64,000 nucleotides of DNA from Chitinophagaceae bacterium (GTDB lineage: Bacteria; Bacteroidota; Bacteroidia; Chitinophagales; Chitinophagaceae): NCBI GenBank assembly GCA_019638625.1, contig JAHBTK010000004.1, positions 434,001 through 498,000 of the forward strand, written 5' to 3'. Each line of letters starts with the position of its first letter. Position 1 is the first letter of the stretch. Shown in pieces: positions 26,859-36,126 of the stretch. Below the pieces are notes generated by a model. The model was given only the letters and a program-made list of their open reading frames with translations. It had not been told where the DNA came from and ran no database searches. Made by a program: the position numbers and the translations under genes.

Positions 26859-28526
26859 ATGACGCAGGACAAAAAGCAAAAATTTAGTGCCAAAAGAGAC
26901 TTAACCGCCGGTTTGATCGTTTTCCTGATTGCCCTGCCACTCTGCCTGGGAATCGCGCAGGCATCCCAGGCCCCATTATTTTCCGGGATCGTAGCAGGAA
27001 TTGTGGGGGGTATCGTTATTGGCTTCCTGAGCAAGTCTGCATTAAGTGTGAGTGGGCCTGCCGCCGGGCTGGTTTCTATAGTAGTGGGCGCTATTACCGA
27101 ACTGGAAGTTTTCGAAATTTTTCTATGCGCAGTAGTACTGGCAGGGGTTTTTCAATTGATACTGGGCCTGTTAAAAGCAGGTACTTTTGCCAGCTTCTTC
27201 CCATCCAGCGTCATTGAAGGAATGTTAGCCGGTATCGGTCTCACTATCATTTTCAAACAATTGCCTGATGCCGTTGGCTACAATGGTCCGGATAACCTGA
27301 TCGGTATGCGTGATGGTGAGCGGGGTATGAATTTTGAGATACTCACCGGCATATCAGACCATCTTCATTTTGGCGCCATTGTAATTACGTTGATTGGCCT
27401 GGTTATTTTATCCACCTGGAGAAGTATGAAATCACTACAGCAGATTCTGCCCGCCGGGCTGTTAGTTGTATTGACGGGTACCTTCCTGAACATATTATTT
27501 AAGCAAACTTCCGGTGTATTACACCTGGAAGAGCAGTTCCTTGTACAACTGAATGTTCCAACCTCGGTACAGGATTTTTTTGCCCAGTTTGTCTTTCCGG
27601 ATCCCAGTGGATTTCTAAATCCCAAAGTATGGCAATTCGGCATCATCATTGCCGTGGTAGCGTCTATCGAAACGCTTCTTTGTATTGAAGCAACAGACAA
27701 ACTGGACCCATTAAAACGTAATACGCCCGGTAACAGGGAACTGAAAGCCCAGGGAATAGGCAACATGTTAAGCGGGTTTATAGGCGGCTTACCCATCACC
27801 TCTGTAATTGTTCGCTCCAGCGCCAATATCAACGCCGGCGCCAGAACCAAATTATCCACCATCGTACACGGTATTCTGCTACTTACCTGTGTAGCTTCTA
27901 TTCCGGCAATCCTGAACTATATTCCCAAGTCGGCATTGGCAGCTATCCTGATATACACCGGTTATAGACTGGCCCGCCCGTCGCTGTTCCGGCATATGTA
28001 TCATGTGGGGCCATCTGAATTTATCCCTTTTGTAGTAACCGCAATTGCAGTAGCGCTTCCCTTCCTCGGTTTATTGAAAGGGGTAGCCATCGGTCTGGTG
28101 ATAAGCGTCTTCTACCTGCTGCGGGCAAATATGCGGAACCCATACTACTATCGCCGCGTGCAATCAGAGAATGGCGATATCACTCGTATTGAACTGGCAC
28201 AGGAAGTATCCTTTTTAAATAAAGGCAGTATCAAGAACACCCTCAATTCGATAGCAGACGGCAGTACGATCATAATAGATGCCACCCATGCGGAGTATAT
28301 TGATTACGATGTACTCGAAGCAATACGGGAGTTTTACGACATTCAGGCGCCTAACAGAAATATAACGGTGTCTCTTGTTGGATTTAAAAACACTTACAGA
28401 ATCCCCGAAGGCGCCAATGTACACTACAGGATGGATGAACTGGCATCTGATAAAGATGCCAAACTATCAGCGGGCAGTCATAAAAAGCTGTTGAAGGAGC
28501 TTAACTCAAAAAAAAGAAATGAGTAA
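26859..28526 (+). CDS. SulP family inorganic anion transporter
   Basis: 555 aa. The membrane part has the SulP N-terminus RDLTAGLIVFLIALPLCLGIAQASQ, SGPAAGLVSIVVGAI, and about 12-14 hydrophobic segments to residue 425. The rest (about 430-530) is a diverged STAS-like domain with GSTIIIDATHAEYIDYDVLEAI. SulP proteins move sulfate, bicarbonate or other anions coupled to Na+ or H+. In many Bacteroidota such genes pair with carbonic anhydrase, but none is adjacent here. The substrate is therefore open. Confidence 0.95.
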   Translation: MTQDKKQKFSAKRDLTAGLIVFLIALPLCLGIAQASQAPLFSGIVAGIVGGIVIGFLSKSALSVSGPAAGLVSIVVGAITELEVFEIFLCAVVLAGVFQLILGLLKAGTFASFFPSSVIEGMLAGIGLTIIFKQLPDAVGYNGPDNLIGMRDGERGMNFEILTGISDHLHFGAIVITLIGLVILSTWRSMKSLQQILPAGLLVVLTGTFLNILFKQTSGVLHLEEQFLVQLNVPTSVQDFFAQFVFPDPSGFLNPKVWQFGIIIAVVASIETLLCIEATDKLDPLKRNTPGNRELKAQGIGNMLSGFIGGLPITSVIVRSSANINAGARTKLSTIVHGILLLTCVASIPAILNYIPKSALAAILIYTGYRLARPSLFRHMYHVGPSEFIPFVVTAIAVALPFLGLLKGVAIGLVISVFYLLRANMRNPYYYRRVQSENGDITRIELAQEVSFLNKGSIKNTLNSIADGSTIIIDATHAEYIDYDVLEAIREFYDIQAPNRNITVSLVGFKNTYRIPEGANVHYRMDELASDKDAKLSAGSHKKLLKELNSKKRNE

Positions 28527-28546
28527 CAGGAGTTACGTCAGGAGGG

Positions 28547-28609
28547 GAGCTCCGAACCCTTTTACCCGCTGTTTTCTCTGCAACCCGCTATCCAGAGGGT
28601 TCGGAACTC
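28547..28609. terminator. Long-stem hairpin after the SulP gene
   Basis: GAGCTCCGAACCCT pairs with AGGGTTCGGAACTC (one mismatch) over a 35-nt loop, 20 nt after the SulP stop. It lacks a T tract, so it may be an intergenic palindrome rather than a true terminator. Confidence 0.45.
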
Positions 28610-29335
28610 ATATTGACATAACGGGGATTGCAAGACCACTTTCCCGAAACTTTGCAGGAGCTATAAATCCATCTTTACAAGCGCGGTCTTTTTATATTCG
28701 CCACCAGCTATAGATATGGAATATAAAAGGGATGACAAAAAGATCGTTGAATGTTATTGCGAGGGAGGAATTCTGCCTGTAGCAGGAAAGTGATCTCATT
28801 GAATTTTCGCGGCATTACTGCTTACTGCTATTGCGGCTTCCGGATGGTATCGTTCAAAATTCAGGCATTCGACCCAACCTCCCCCACACATAGCCCATAG
28901 TTCCTTTATTAAAAAGCTCAGGATAATACTCAATTCGTCTGCAGACCCTATTCTCTTATCTGTTTATGAGTGACATAATATTATAGAATATGCTAATATT
29001 GTAGTGCGATTGCTAAATTTTGCTCAATATTAAAGTTGAAGAATGCGGTTTGGTATATAAATTTGTTTGCTAACATCAAGTTTTTATTTGTTTTGCGAAT
29101 TTTATGCATAAAAGTATACATTACAGCACGGATTTTGAGTTTTTCTACCTCTTGCTGTAGCAAGCTCTATTTAGAGAATGCAGGGTATAGCCAGGCTAAA
29201 AAAAACTTGAAAGTTTATTATAACAAACGGCCTATTTTTAAACTAATTTATAATAAGAAAATTTTTAAGGCTTTTAAAAGCTTATGGAGGATAAGGGATA
29301 TTTTTCCTTAGCCACATTAAAGAGAAGAACCAGTT
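28610..29335. other. AT-rich non-coding stretch at the edge of an acquired region
   Basis: Base composition falls toward A+T from about 28980. The only frame of note is a 91-codon TTG-start frame at 29036-29311 with a Lys/Ile-rich product; its composition follows the local AT bias, and I do not call it a gene. No tRNA or attachment site was recognised. Confidence 0.4.
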
Positions 29336-30301
29336 ATGAATATACTTATTACTTCGGCAGGTCAGAGAGTGTCATTGGTTAGAGCATTTAAAAAAGAGCT
29401 AAAAGAAACTTTTGCTGATGCAAAGGTTTTTACTACTGATATGTATCCCGAACTTAGCGCAGCCTGCAATGTATCAGATGGTTTTTTTAAAGTAAAGCCG
29501 GTTACTCATAACGGTTATATCAACGACCTGATCAATTTATGCAAAACACATGCTGTTAAAATGATTGTTCCCACTATTGATACGGAATTGCTTGTGCTTG
29601 CAAAAAATAAATCCTTGTTTGATGAGCAGGGTATTCATGTAATTATTTCAGGGAAATCCTTAATTAAAAAATGCAGGGATAAAAGGGAAATCAATAAATT
29701 CTTTTTGAATCATGAAATAGAAATTCCTCAGCAATACACAAAAGACCAATTAAAATTTCCGCTCTTTATAAAGCCATATGATGGCAGCCTGAGCGTAGAT
29801 ACTTATATTATTTACAAAGAAGAAGAATTGACGGAATACCATCTCTCCAATGAGAAATTCATGTTTATGGAATATATTGATAAGGATGAATACGATGAGT
29901 TTACGGTAGACATGTATTACGGCAAAGATAATTTTGTGAAATGCATTGTGCCAAGAAAAAGGATTCTTGTTAGGTCCGGTGAAATAAATAAAGGCATAAC
30001 AAAAAAAAATGTAATTGTTTCCGTCCTCAAAGAACATCTGAATAAAATTGACGGAGCAATAGGCTGCCTCACTCTGCAATTGTTCCTGCACCAAAACCAG
30101 AAATATATAAAAGGCATAGAAATAAATCCAAGATTTGGAGGAGGGTTTCCTTTAAGCTACCTGGCAGGGGCTAATTTTCCTTTGTGGTTAATTAAAGAAT
30201 ATTTTCTGGGAGAAAAAATTGCTTACACCGAAAACTGGGAAGAGGACTTGCTGATGCTGCGCTACGATGATGAAATTTTAGTTCACAATTACAATGACTG
30301 A
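29336..30301 (+). CDS. ATP-grasp family ligase
   Basis: 321 aa. A pre-ATP-grasp domain with ILITSAGQRVSLVRAFKKEL is followed by ATP-grasp elements: PLFIKPYDGSLSVDTYII (nucleotide Lys), FMFMEYIDKDEYDEFTVDM, and the metal-binding GIEINPRFGGGFPLSY. Such CarB/PylC-like ligases join a carboxylate to an amine using ATP and often occur in surface-glycan or peptide tailoring clusters. The gene is much more AT-rich than its neighbours, pointing to transfer. The HAD gene overlaps its end by 8 bp. Confidence 0.93.
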   Translation: MNILITSAGQRVSLVRAFKKELKETFADAKVFTTDMYPELSAACNVSDGFFKVKPVTHNGYINDLINLCKTHAVKMIVPTIDTELLVLAKNKSLFDEQGIHVIISGKSLIKKCRDKREINKFFLNHEIEIPQQYTKDQLKFPLFIKPYDGSLSVDTYIIYKEEELTEYHLSNEKFMFMEYIDKDEYDEFTVDMYYGKDNFVKCIVPRKRILVRSGEINKGITKKNVIVSVLKEHLNKIDGAIGCLTLQLFLHQNQKYIKGIEINPRFGGGFPLSYLAGANFPLWLIKEYFLGEKIAYTENWEEDLLMLRYDDEILVHNYND

Positions 30302-30947
30302 AAAAAAGAGTTATTACATTTTTGATCTTGATGATACCTTATTCCGGGAGATAGATTTTTTAAAGTCCGGGTACAACCACATCATTAAAAATTTTCCTGT
30401 TGAAGATAAAAGATCCGTTTTATTAAAAGAGATGATGGATAGGTACTACAGGAAAGAGAATGTTTTTGATTGGTTGACCGAAGTTTTTGCAGAAGAAAAC
30501 CTCACTGCATCCAAGGAAAGTTTTTTAAAGCAGTACCGTGAACATTTTCCAGACATACATTTAAACGAAGATGCTGCAGCATTTCTTAAAAAAATCAGGG
30601 ATAAAAAAATTCTTGCCGGTTTAATTACCGATGGAAGAAGCGTTACCCAACGCAATAAATTAAAAGCATTAGGCATAGAAACCTTTTTTAAGGATATTAT
30701 CATTTCAGAAGAATTTGGTTTTGAAAAACCTAATCCTGCAAATTTTTTGTACTTCGTTGAAAAGTATCCAGGCTATAATTTTTGCTATATCGGAGATAAT
30801 ACAAGAAAAGATTTTATTGTTCCCAAACAGTTAGGCTGGAAAATATTCTGCTTAAAAGACAGCGGCTCTAACATTCATATGCAAGACCTTACAGGTTTTG
30901 CCCCTGAAGAAATAATTTCATCGCTCAGGGAAGTTCCTATAATATGA
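30294..30947 (+). CDS. HAD-superfamily hydrolase
   Basis: 217 aa. Motif I is FDLDDTLF (nucleophile and acid Asp), motif II is LITDGRS, motif III is the Lys of GFEKPNP, and motif IV is YIGDNTRKDF. The cap after motif I is helical (about 80 residues), as in phosphatases of the subclass I type. It is translationally coupled to the ATP-grasp gene, so both likely act on the same compound, perhaps a phosphorylated sugar or amino acid. The AT-rich codon use matches its partner. Confidence 0.93.
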   Translation: MTEKKSYYIFDLDDTLFREIDFLKSGYNHIIKNFPVEDKRSVLLKEMMDRYYRKENVFDWLTEVFAEENLTASKESFLKQYREHFPDIHLNEDAAAFLKKIRDKKILAGLITDGRSVTQRNKLKALGIETFFKDIIISEEFGFEKPNPANFLYFVEKYPGYNFCYIGDNTRKDFIVPKQLGWKIFCLKDSGSNIHMQDLTGFAPEEIISSLREVPII

Positions 30948-31671
30948 TGGTAGCGCTATACCAAAGTAAAATACGGAACGAATTTTCACATTTCACGTCT
31001 TTTAGTTCTCCGCAGAGGTGTGTCCCGACAGTAAAGATAGTTCTTTACAAACCTGCCATTGGCAGGAAAACTGAATAAGAGATGATAGTAGGTCTATCAG
31101 TAACGGTGTGCAGTCGCAGTTACTAAACCACCTGAAGGAGCTATATTCAAAAGATATGGTACTGAGCGTTCAGGCAAAAGGTATCGTGTAAGAGACGGTA
31201 TCAGGTAAGTGTAAAGAAGCTGAATGTAAGTGAACCGTTGAAGACATGTCGAAAGAGATTAGAAGTTGACAAAACTGTTGGATTCTCTTCTCCGGCAGGA
31301 CAGACTGTAACGGAGAACTGCTTACTGGTTACAGGTCAACCGGCATTAAGACGGCAGGAGCTTTACACAGGCTTTTATTCGGAACGGGAGAGGCTTCCCT
31401 GCTGATGTGCCAACAGCCCGGTGAGAAGCTGGCTATATGCCACTACCAATGAGACAGGGGTCTCTGTCGGTCATAATCATCGCTCAATCTCGCCTCAGGC
31501 GTGAGAAGCAGCAGGAAGCGTCGGACGAAGCCATAGTAGCGTAGAAGTTTCTGTAATGGGGATGGAGCGAAGGGCTTCGGTTATCTGGTCACCAGTATTT
31601 TATCACAACACAATGACTGAGGTTATATGCCGGGAGCATATTGCGGTTAAAGTGGAAGACGAGCAAAGAAA

Positions 31672-32907
31672 ATGACAAAATCATTACCAGTCAGCAAGCA
31701 GATGGTGTACAACAGTTATCTGAGAGTGCTGGACAAAAATGGCAGTGCAGGTATAGATAAGGAGAGCATAGAAGAGTTCAATGCCAACCTGACGGGCAAC
31801 CTGTACAAGCTGTGGAACCGCCTGAGTTCAGGTAGTTATTTTCCACCACCTGTACGGACGGTATTTATTCCAAAGAAACAAGGCGGGTTAAGACCGCTAG
31901 GTATCCCCACGGTAAGTGACCGTATTGCACAAGGGGTAGTAAAGGATTATTTAGAGCCAACACTGGAAAACATCTTTCATTCAAGCTCTTTTGGATACAG
32001 ACCTGGCAGAAGCGCCCATGACGCTGTTAAGCAATGCCAGGGTAACTGTATAAACTATGCCTGGGTGATAGATGTAGATATCAAAGGGTTCTTTGATAAC
32101 ATTAACCACGAGATTATGTTGGGTCTGCTAAAGAAGCATACCAGAGAGAAATGGATATTAATGTACATTGAACGTTGGCTACAGGCGGGAGTGGAGCAGG
32201 CAGATGGAAGTATCGTATCAGGAAGTAAAGGGACGCCCCAGGGCGGCGTAATCAGCCCTCTGCTGGCAAATGTTTACCTGCATCATGCATTAGACACGTG
32301 GATGGATAAATTACATTCGGGTAATCCATTTGAGAGATATGCAGATGATATAGTGATCCATTGCGCCAGCCGAGAAGAAGCTGAAATCCTGCTGGATCAA
32401 CTACATGACAGGATGAGGGGTTATGGGTTGGAACTACATCCGGAAAAGACAAAAATCGTGTATTGCAAAAATTATCAGCGCAGGGAGGATTATGAAAATG
32501 TCAGCTTTGATTTTCTAAGCTATAGTTTTCAGCCAAGGAGACGCATGGATAAGTATGGTCGCAGCAACAAAACCTTTATGGTATTCTCTGCGGCTATGAG
32601 CAACAAAGCGAAAGTCAACGTAAGAGCAGCGATCAAAGGGTTATTGATAAGAAGATGGGCAACACAGCCAATAGAATGGTTTGCAGAGCAACTGAATCCT
32701 AAGATACGAGGCTGGATAAATTACTACGCCCGATTCAATAAACACGAAGCACTTCATGTATTTTGCTACTTAAATGAGCTGCTGCGTAAGTGGCTGAAGA
32801 ATAAGTACAAACTAAGAAGTGTGAAAGATGTTAATATGAAATATAAGGCAATACAGAAAGTACAACCGAAGCTGTTTTATCACTGGGAACTTGGAATAAG
32901 ATCATGA
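31672..32907 (+). CDS. ltrA: Group II intron reverse transcriptase/maturase (LtrA-like)
   Basis: 411 aa. RT blocks are clear: PVRTVFIPKKQGGLRPLGIP, FGYRPGRSAHDAV, WVIDVDIKGFFDNINHE, GTPQGGVISPLLANVYLHH, and the catalytic FERYADDIVIHC near residue 222. A maturase domain X follows from about 300 (WFAEQLNPKIRGWINYYARF). There is no C-terminal HNH endonuclease domain, so insertion would rely on replication-fork primers. The protein splices and mobilises its host intron. The frame is intact. Confidence 0.97.
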   Translation: MTKSLPVSKQMVYNSYLRVLDKNGSAGIDKESIEEFNANLTGNLYKLWNRLSSGSYFPPPVRTVFIPKKQGGLRPLGIPTVSDRIAQGVVKDYLEPTLENIFHSSSFGYRPGRSAHDAVKQCQGNCINYAWVIDVDIKGFFDNINHEIMLGLLKKHTREKWILMYIERWLQAGVEQADGSIVSGSKGTPQGGVISPLLANVYLHHALDTWMDKLHSGNPFERYADDIVIHCASREEAEILLDQLHDRMRGYGLELHPEKTKIVYCKNYQRREDYENVSFDFLSYSFQPRRRMDKYGRSNKTFMVFSAAMSNKAKVNVRAAIKGLLIRRWATQPIEWFAEQLNPKIRGWINYYARFNKHEALHVFCYLNELLRKWLKNKYKLRSVKDVNMKYKAIQKVQPKLFYHWELGIRS

Positions 32908-32919
32908 TTTAGATAACAA

Positions 32920-32953
32920 GAGCCGTATGACGGGAGACTGTCACGTACGGTTC
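32920..32953 (+). ncRNA. Group II intron domain V
   Basis: A 34-nt hairpin starts GAGCCGTATGACGGG and closes CACGTACGGTTC, with the AGC-type catalytic triad region near its 5' side and a GAGA tetraloop. This is the catalytic core of the ribozyme and matches the family closely. Confidence 0.92.
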
Positions 32954-33146
32954 TGTGAGAGGCTTGGGCTGAAATGCCCTTGCCTACTCGACTCTCGACT
33001 CCATGCCTTTTTCGCGTAGACTGGACTCTTCGAGCCACAAATCATCATTGCTGTTTCGTCAAATTATTAAACTAATAACATCATTCTCCGCCTACCGAAA
33101 AGTTCTGCTCACGCACTTAGCTGGGAGGAGAAAGTTTGCGGAGAAT

Positions 33147-33218
33147 TTAATATTCTTCAATTATCTTCCGTTTAAACGATTCATCAAACATCTGACGAAT
33201 CTCAAGTTTGTGTTCCAT
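33147..33218 (-). pseudogene. Remnant of an IS3-family orfA transposase
   Basis: A 23-codon frame begins MEHKLEIRQM and runs into FDESFKRKIIEEY before TAA. It resembles the start of the helix-turn-helix orfA protein of IS3-type elements, cut off where the next helix should begin. Upstream (33244-33270) the minus strand reads TGTCTCGTCCTAAAATAAGT, a possible terminal inverted repeat starting TGT. Confidence 0.55.
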
Positions 33219-33261
33219 TTTGTCCTCTTTTAGATTTACATAATGTGTAAACTTATTTTAG

Positions 33262-33357
33262 GACGAGACAATTCGCGTTGTCCGGGAAAGTATGACCTAC
33301 AAAGTCCGTGAAAAATTTATTGCTCTCTACAAAAATCTTCTTCAACCGGATCAATAA
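33262..33357 (+). pseudogene. Possible C-terminal gene fragment next to the IS remnant
   Basis: After the IS-type end, a plus-strand frame reads IRVVRESMTYKVREKFIAL and ends NLLQPDQ with TAA at 33355-33357. A stop lies just inside the IS end. It looks like the last 30 residues of a protein whose front part was lost at the insertion. The original family is not recognised. Confidence 0.3.
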
Positions 33358-33405
33358 TGGATATGCTATAGGCTTTATTGTAAATGTTGTTCCCGAAAAA
33401 GAACC

Positions 33406-34209
33406 TTAATAATAGCCGGACTCCAGGTTCGTATTCGCCTTTTCGTTTTTCTCAATAATATCAAACGAAGAAAGGATATCGGCCTTATTTCTTTGTACGC
33501 AGATCGTATGTTCATAGTGAGCAGAAGGTTTACCGTCTTTCGTTCTAACGGTCCATCCGTCATCGTCATAAAACACGTCTTTTTTTCCCAGGTTGATCAT
33601 GGGTTCTATTGCTATTACCAGTCCTTCGTGCAGCTTGGTTAATGTGCCCCTCTTTCCGAAATTAGGCACCTGAGGTTCCTCATGCAATTGCCTCCCCAGC
33701 CCGTGCCCGACCAACTCCCTAACCACTCCGTATCCGTGTTTTCGTTCCGTATGCTCCTGTATGGCATAGGCTATATCCCCCACCCGGTTGCCGACTATCG
33801 CCTTTTCAATGCCTTTGTACAAGGCCTCTTTCGTTACCCTTAGCAATTGTTTCAGTTCGGGTTTTATTTCCCCGATTGCAAAGGTGTACGCACTGTCGCC
33901 ATGAAACCCGTTCATATAAACACCCACATCCACCGAAACAATATCACCATCCTGCAGAATGTCGTTATTGGGAAAGCCGTGTACAATGGCATCATTTACA
34001 GAAATACAGCAGGTAAAAGGAAAGCCTTTGTAGTTTTTGAAGGAAGGTACTGCGCCATTATCTCTTATGAATTTTTCGGCAAACGTATCCACCTGTAAAG
34101 TAGTAATACCGGGCTTTAAATAAGTTGCCACCTCGGCTAAGGTGGCACTTACTAGTAAACTACTTTTCCTTATGAGTTCAACTTCCTCTTTTGTTTTATA
34201 GAAAATCAT
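33406..34209 (-). CDS. map: Methionine aminopeptidase, type I
   Basis: 267 aa. The metal ligands are visible: Asp in VSVDVGVYMNGFHGDSAYTF (two Asp), His in ELVGHGLGRQLHEEP, Glu in VIAIEPMINLG, and Glu in HYEHTICV; the catalytic His is in NDAIVHGFP. It removes the N-terminal Met from new proteins. It follows secY by 6 bp, as usual in the spc operon. It has a 10-15-residue tail beyond the fold (EKNEKANTNLESGYY). The expected next genes (infA, rpmJ) are absent. Confidence 0.98.
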   Translation of the reverse strand: MIFYKTKEEVELIRKSSLLVSATLAEVATYLKPGITTLQVDTFAEKFIRDNGAVPSFKNYKGFPFTCCISVNDAIVHGFPNNDILQDGDIVSVDVGVYMNGFHGDSAYTFAIGEIKPELKQLLRVTKEALYKGIEKAIVGNRVGDIAYAIQEHTERKHGYGVVRELVGHGLGRQLHEEPQVPNFGKRGTLTKLHEGLVIAIEPMINLGKKDVFYDDDGWTVRTKDGKPSAHYEHTICVQRNKADILSSFDIIEKNEKANTNLESGYY

Positions 34210-34215
34210 TTTTTG

Positions 34216-35556
34216 TTAAATAGAAACCGGTGATGAAGTCTGTCTTCCCTGAATACGTCCACTCTTCATTAACCCGTCATATTGCCTCATCAGCAGGTGT
34301 GTTTCAATCTGTTGCAGGGTATCCAGTATCACCCCTACCATGATCAGCAGGGAAGTTCCTCCAAAGAAGGTAGAGAACTGTGCCGTAACGCTTGCACGCA
34401 TTGCCAGTCCGGGTAATATACCGGCGATCGCCAGGAAAATAGCACCAGGAAGGGTTATCCTGTCCATGATCTGACCGATATAATCTGTTGTTTCCTGCCC
34501 GGGCTTTACACCGGGAATAAAGCCATTGCTTTGTTTCAGGTTATCCGAAATTTGTTTGGGGTTAAATATCAACGCGGTGTACAGGAAAGTAAAGGCAACT
34601 ACCATTACACCGTAAATCACCATATACCAAACGTTACTATGATCCGCAAATATCCTGGCTATCCCCTGCCCTGATTCAAAAGATGTAAAAGAAAACAGGG
34701 TTGGCAGGAACATGATGGCCTGGGCAAAGATGATCGGCATTACCCCGGAAGCATTTACTTTTAATGGTAAAAACTGGCGGGCGCCTGTAAACTGGCGGTT
34801 ACCTACAATTTGTTTGGCATAGTTAATCGGTATTTTTCGTACCCCCTGAACCAACACGATCAAACCAAGAATGATAAGGATCAAAACCGCTATCTCAGCA
34901 ACGAATACAAAAAGCCCGCCGCCGCCACCTACGTTTTTCGCACGGAACTCCTGCAGAAGCGATTCCGGAAGGCGGGCAAGAATACCCACCATAATGATGA
35001 TGGAAGTACCATTACCTAAACCTTTGTCCTGTATTTTTTCGCCCAGCCACATTACGAATAAAGTACCTGCAGTAAGCAGCAGCACCGTTGAAATCCAGAA
35101 ATAAGGCTGGTATGAATCGATCAGGGCTTCGCGATTCTGATTGGTAAGATAGGCCACATAGGTACCTGCCTGCAGTAAAGTAACAATAGCAGTGAGGTAA
35201 CGCGTCCATTGATTGATCTTCTTTCTGCCGCTATCACCTTCTTTTTGGATCTTCTGCATTTTAGGTACCAGGATGGTAACCAACTGCATAAAGATAGAAG
35301 CGGAGATATAGGGCATGATGCCCAGGGCAAGAATTGATGCATTTGAGAAAGCACCTCCGGCAAATGTATCGAACAACCCCAGTAGACCCTTTTGCGTTTT
35401 TGCAGAAAATTCTGTAAGCTTATTGGGGTCAATACCGGGCAAAACAATATGAGCGCCAAAACGGTAAACCAGTATAAGCAGTAATGTTACCAGTATTTTA
35501 CCCCTTAGCTCCTCAATTGTCCAGATATTCTTCAGTGTCTGAATGAATTTCTTCAC
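34216..35556 (-). CDS. secY: Protein translocase subunit SecY
   Basis: 446 aa with ten membrane helices. Family features include the N-terminal TLKNIWTIEELRGKILVTLLLILVYRFGAHIVLPG, the plug region GAFSNASILALGIMPYISASI, the VQGVRKIPINYAKQ cytoplasmic loop and the last helix region FGGTSLLIMVGVILDTLQQIETHLLMRQYDG. It forms the channel of the Sec translocon with SecE and SecG. It lies between rplO and map, after a terminator-like hairpin. Confidence 0.99.
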   Translation of the reverse strand: MKKFIQTLKNIWTIEELRGKILVTLLLILVYRFGAHIVLPGIDPNKLTEFSAKTQKGLLGLFDTFAGGAFSNASILALGIMPYISASIFMQLVTILVPKMQKIQKEGDSGRKKINQWTRYLTAIVTLLQAGTYVAYLTNQNREALIDSYQPYFWISTVLLLTAGTLFVMWLGEKIQDKGLGNGTSIIIMVGILARLPESLLQEFRAKNVGGGGGLFVFVAEIAVLILIILGLIVLVQGVRKIPINYAKQIVGNRQFTGARQFLPLKVNASGVMPIIFAQAIMFLPTLFSFTSFESGQGIARIFADHSNVWYMVIYGVMVVAFTFLYTALIFNPKQISDNLKQSNGFIPGVKPGQETTDYIGQIMDRITLPGAIFLAIAGILPGLAMRASVTAQFSTFFGGTSLLIMVGVILDTLQQIETHLLMRQYDGLMKSGRIQGRQTSSPVSI

Positions 35557-35583
35557 GAATAGTTGTGTTTAATAATGTGCTCC

Positions 35584-35612
35584 AAATAAAAACAACGCTT
35601 ACTGAGCGTTGT
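35584..35612 (-). terminator. Terminator-like hairpin between rplO and secY
   Basis: On the minus strand ACAACGCT-CAGTA-AGCGTTGT is followed at once by TTTTTATTT, the form of an intrinsic terminator. It lies in the 70-bp gap between rplO and secY. Since secY and map have no other visible promoter, it is more likely partial (attenuation) than complete. Confidence 0.65.
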
Positions 35613-35626
35613 GCAAGGTAAGTAAA

Positions 35627-36076
35627 TTACTTCACAATTTCCAGGGTGCCTCCTGCGGCTTCGATAGCGGCTTTGGCTTTTTCGCTGGCGGCATTTACCT
35701 TAAAAGTCAACTTCGTTTTTATTTCGCCGTTTCCGAGGATTTTTACCAGCTCTGTCTTTTTAATAAGCCCATTGGTATATAGTTCTTCAATGCTTATTTC
35801 CTTAAAGCCATATTTTTCAGCCAGTTGTTCAATCTGTCCCAGGTTGAATACGGTGTATTCCACGCGGTGCGGGTTCTTAAACCCACGTTTTGGCAGACGA
35901 CGTTGAATGGGCATCTGACCACCCTCATGACCCAGCTTACGCTGATACCCTGTTCTGGATTGCTGACCTTTGTTACCTTTTGTTGAGGTGCCGCCTTTAC
36001 CGGAAGCTTCCCCACGTCCTAATCTTTTTTCTTTGTGCGTGGCGCCCTTAGCCGGGCGTAATTGATGCAGTTTCAT
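35627..36076 (-). CDS. rplO: 50S ribosomal protein L15
   Basis: 149 aa. The N-terminus MKLHQLRPAKGATHKEKRLG and the GKGGTSTKGNKGQQSRTGYQ stretch are typical L15, as is the late AAGGTLEIVK end. It joins 23S rRNA domains in late 50S assembly. The spacer to rpmD is 177 bp and holds GC-rich palindromes. Confidence 0.98.
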   Translation of the reverse strand: MKLHQLRPAKGATHKEKRLGRGEASGKGGTSTKGNKGQQSRTGYQRKLGHEGGQMPIQRRLPKRGFKNPHRVEYTVFNLGQIEQLAEKYGFKEISIEELYTNGLIKKTELVKILGNGEIKTKLTFKVNAASEKAKAAIEAAGGTLEIVK

Positions 36077-36126
36077 GTTTATCTTTTTTTACTCAACGCC
36101 CGGAAAACGTCGGGCTCGCTTAGCCT

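Larger units (their letters stand above)
31018..32992 (+). mobile_element. Group II intron with its own reverse transcriptase
   Basis: The 5' end GTGTG at 31018 fits the GUGYG consensus. The reverse transcriptase lies in domain IV, a 34-nt domain V lies at 32920-32953, and a domain VI stem (GAGGCTTGGGCTG.../...GCCTACTC) ends with GAC at 32990-32992, fitting the AY 3' consensus. The element is about 1975 nt and appears complete. It sits between the HAD gene and the IS3-type scraps rather than in a gene. Ends are set by consensus only. Confidence 0.85.

Noticed and set aside
29036..29311. 91-codon frame with TTG start
   Set aside because: Lys/Ile-rich product follows local AT bias, no domain or clear start signal; might be real but unsupported.
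33003..33233. 76-codon plus-strand frame after the group II intron
   Set aside because: It overlaps the IS3-type orfA remnant on the other strand, which explains the DNA better.
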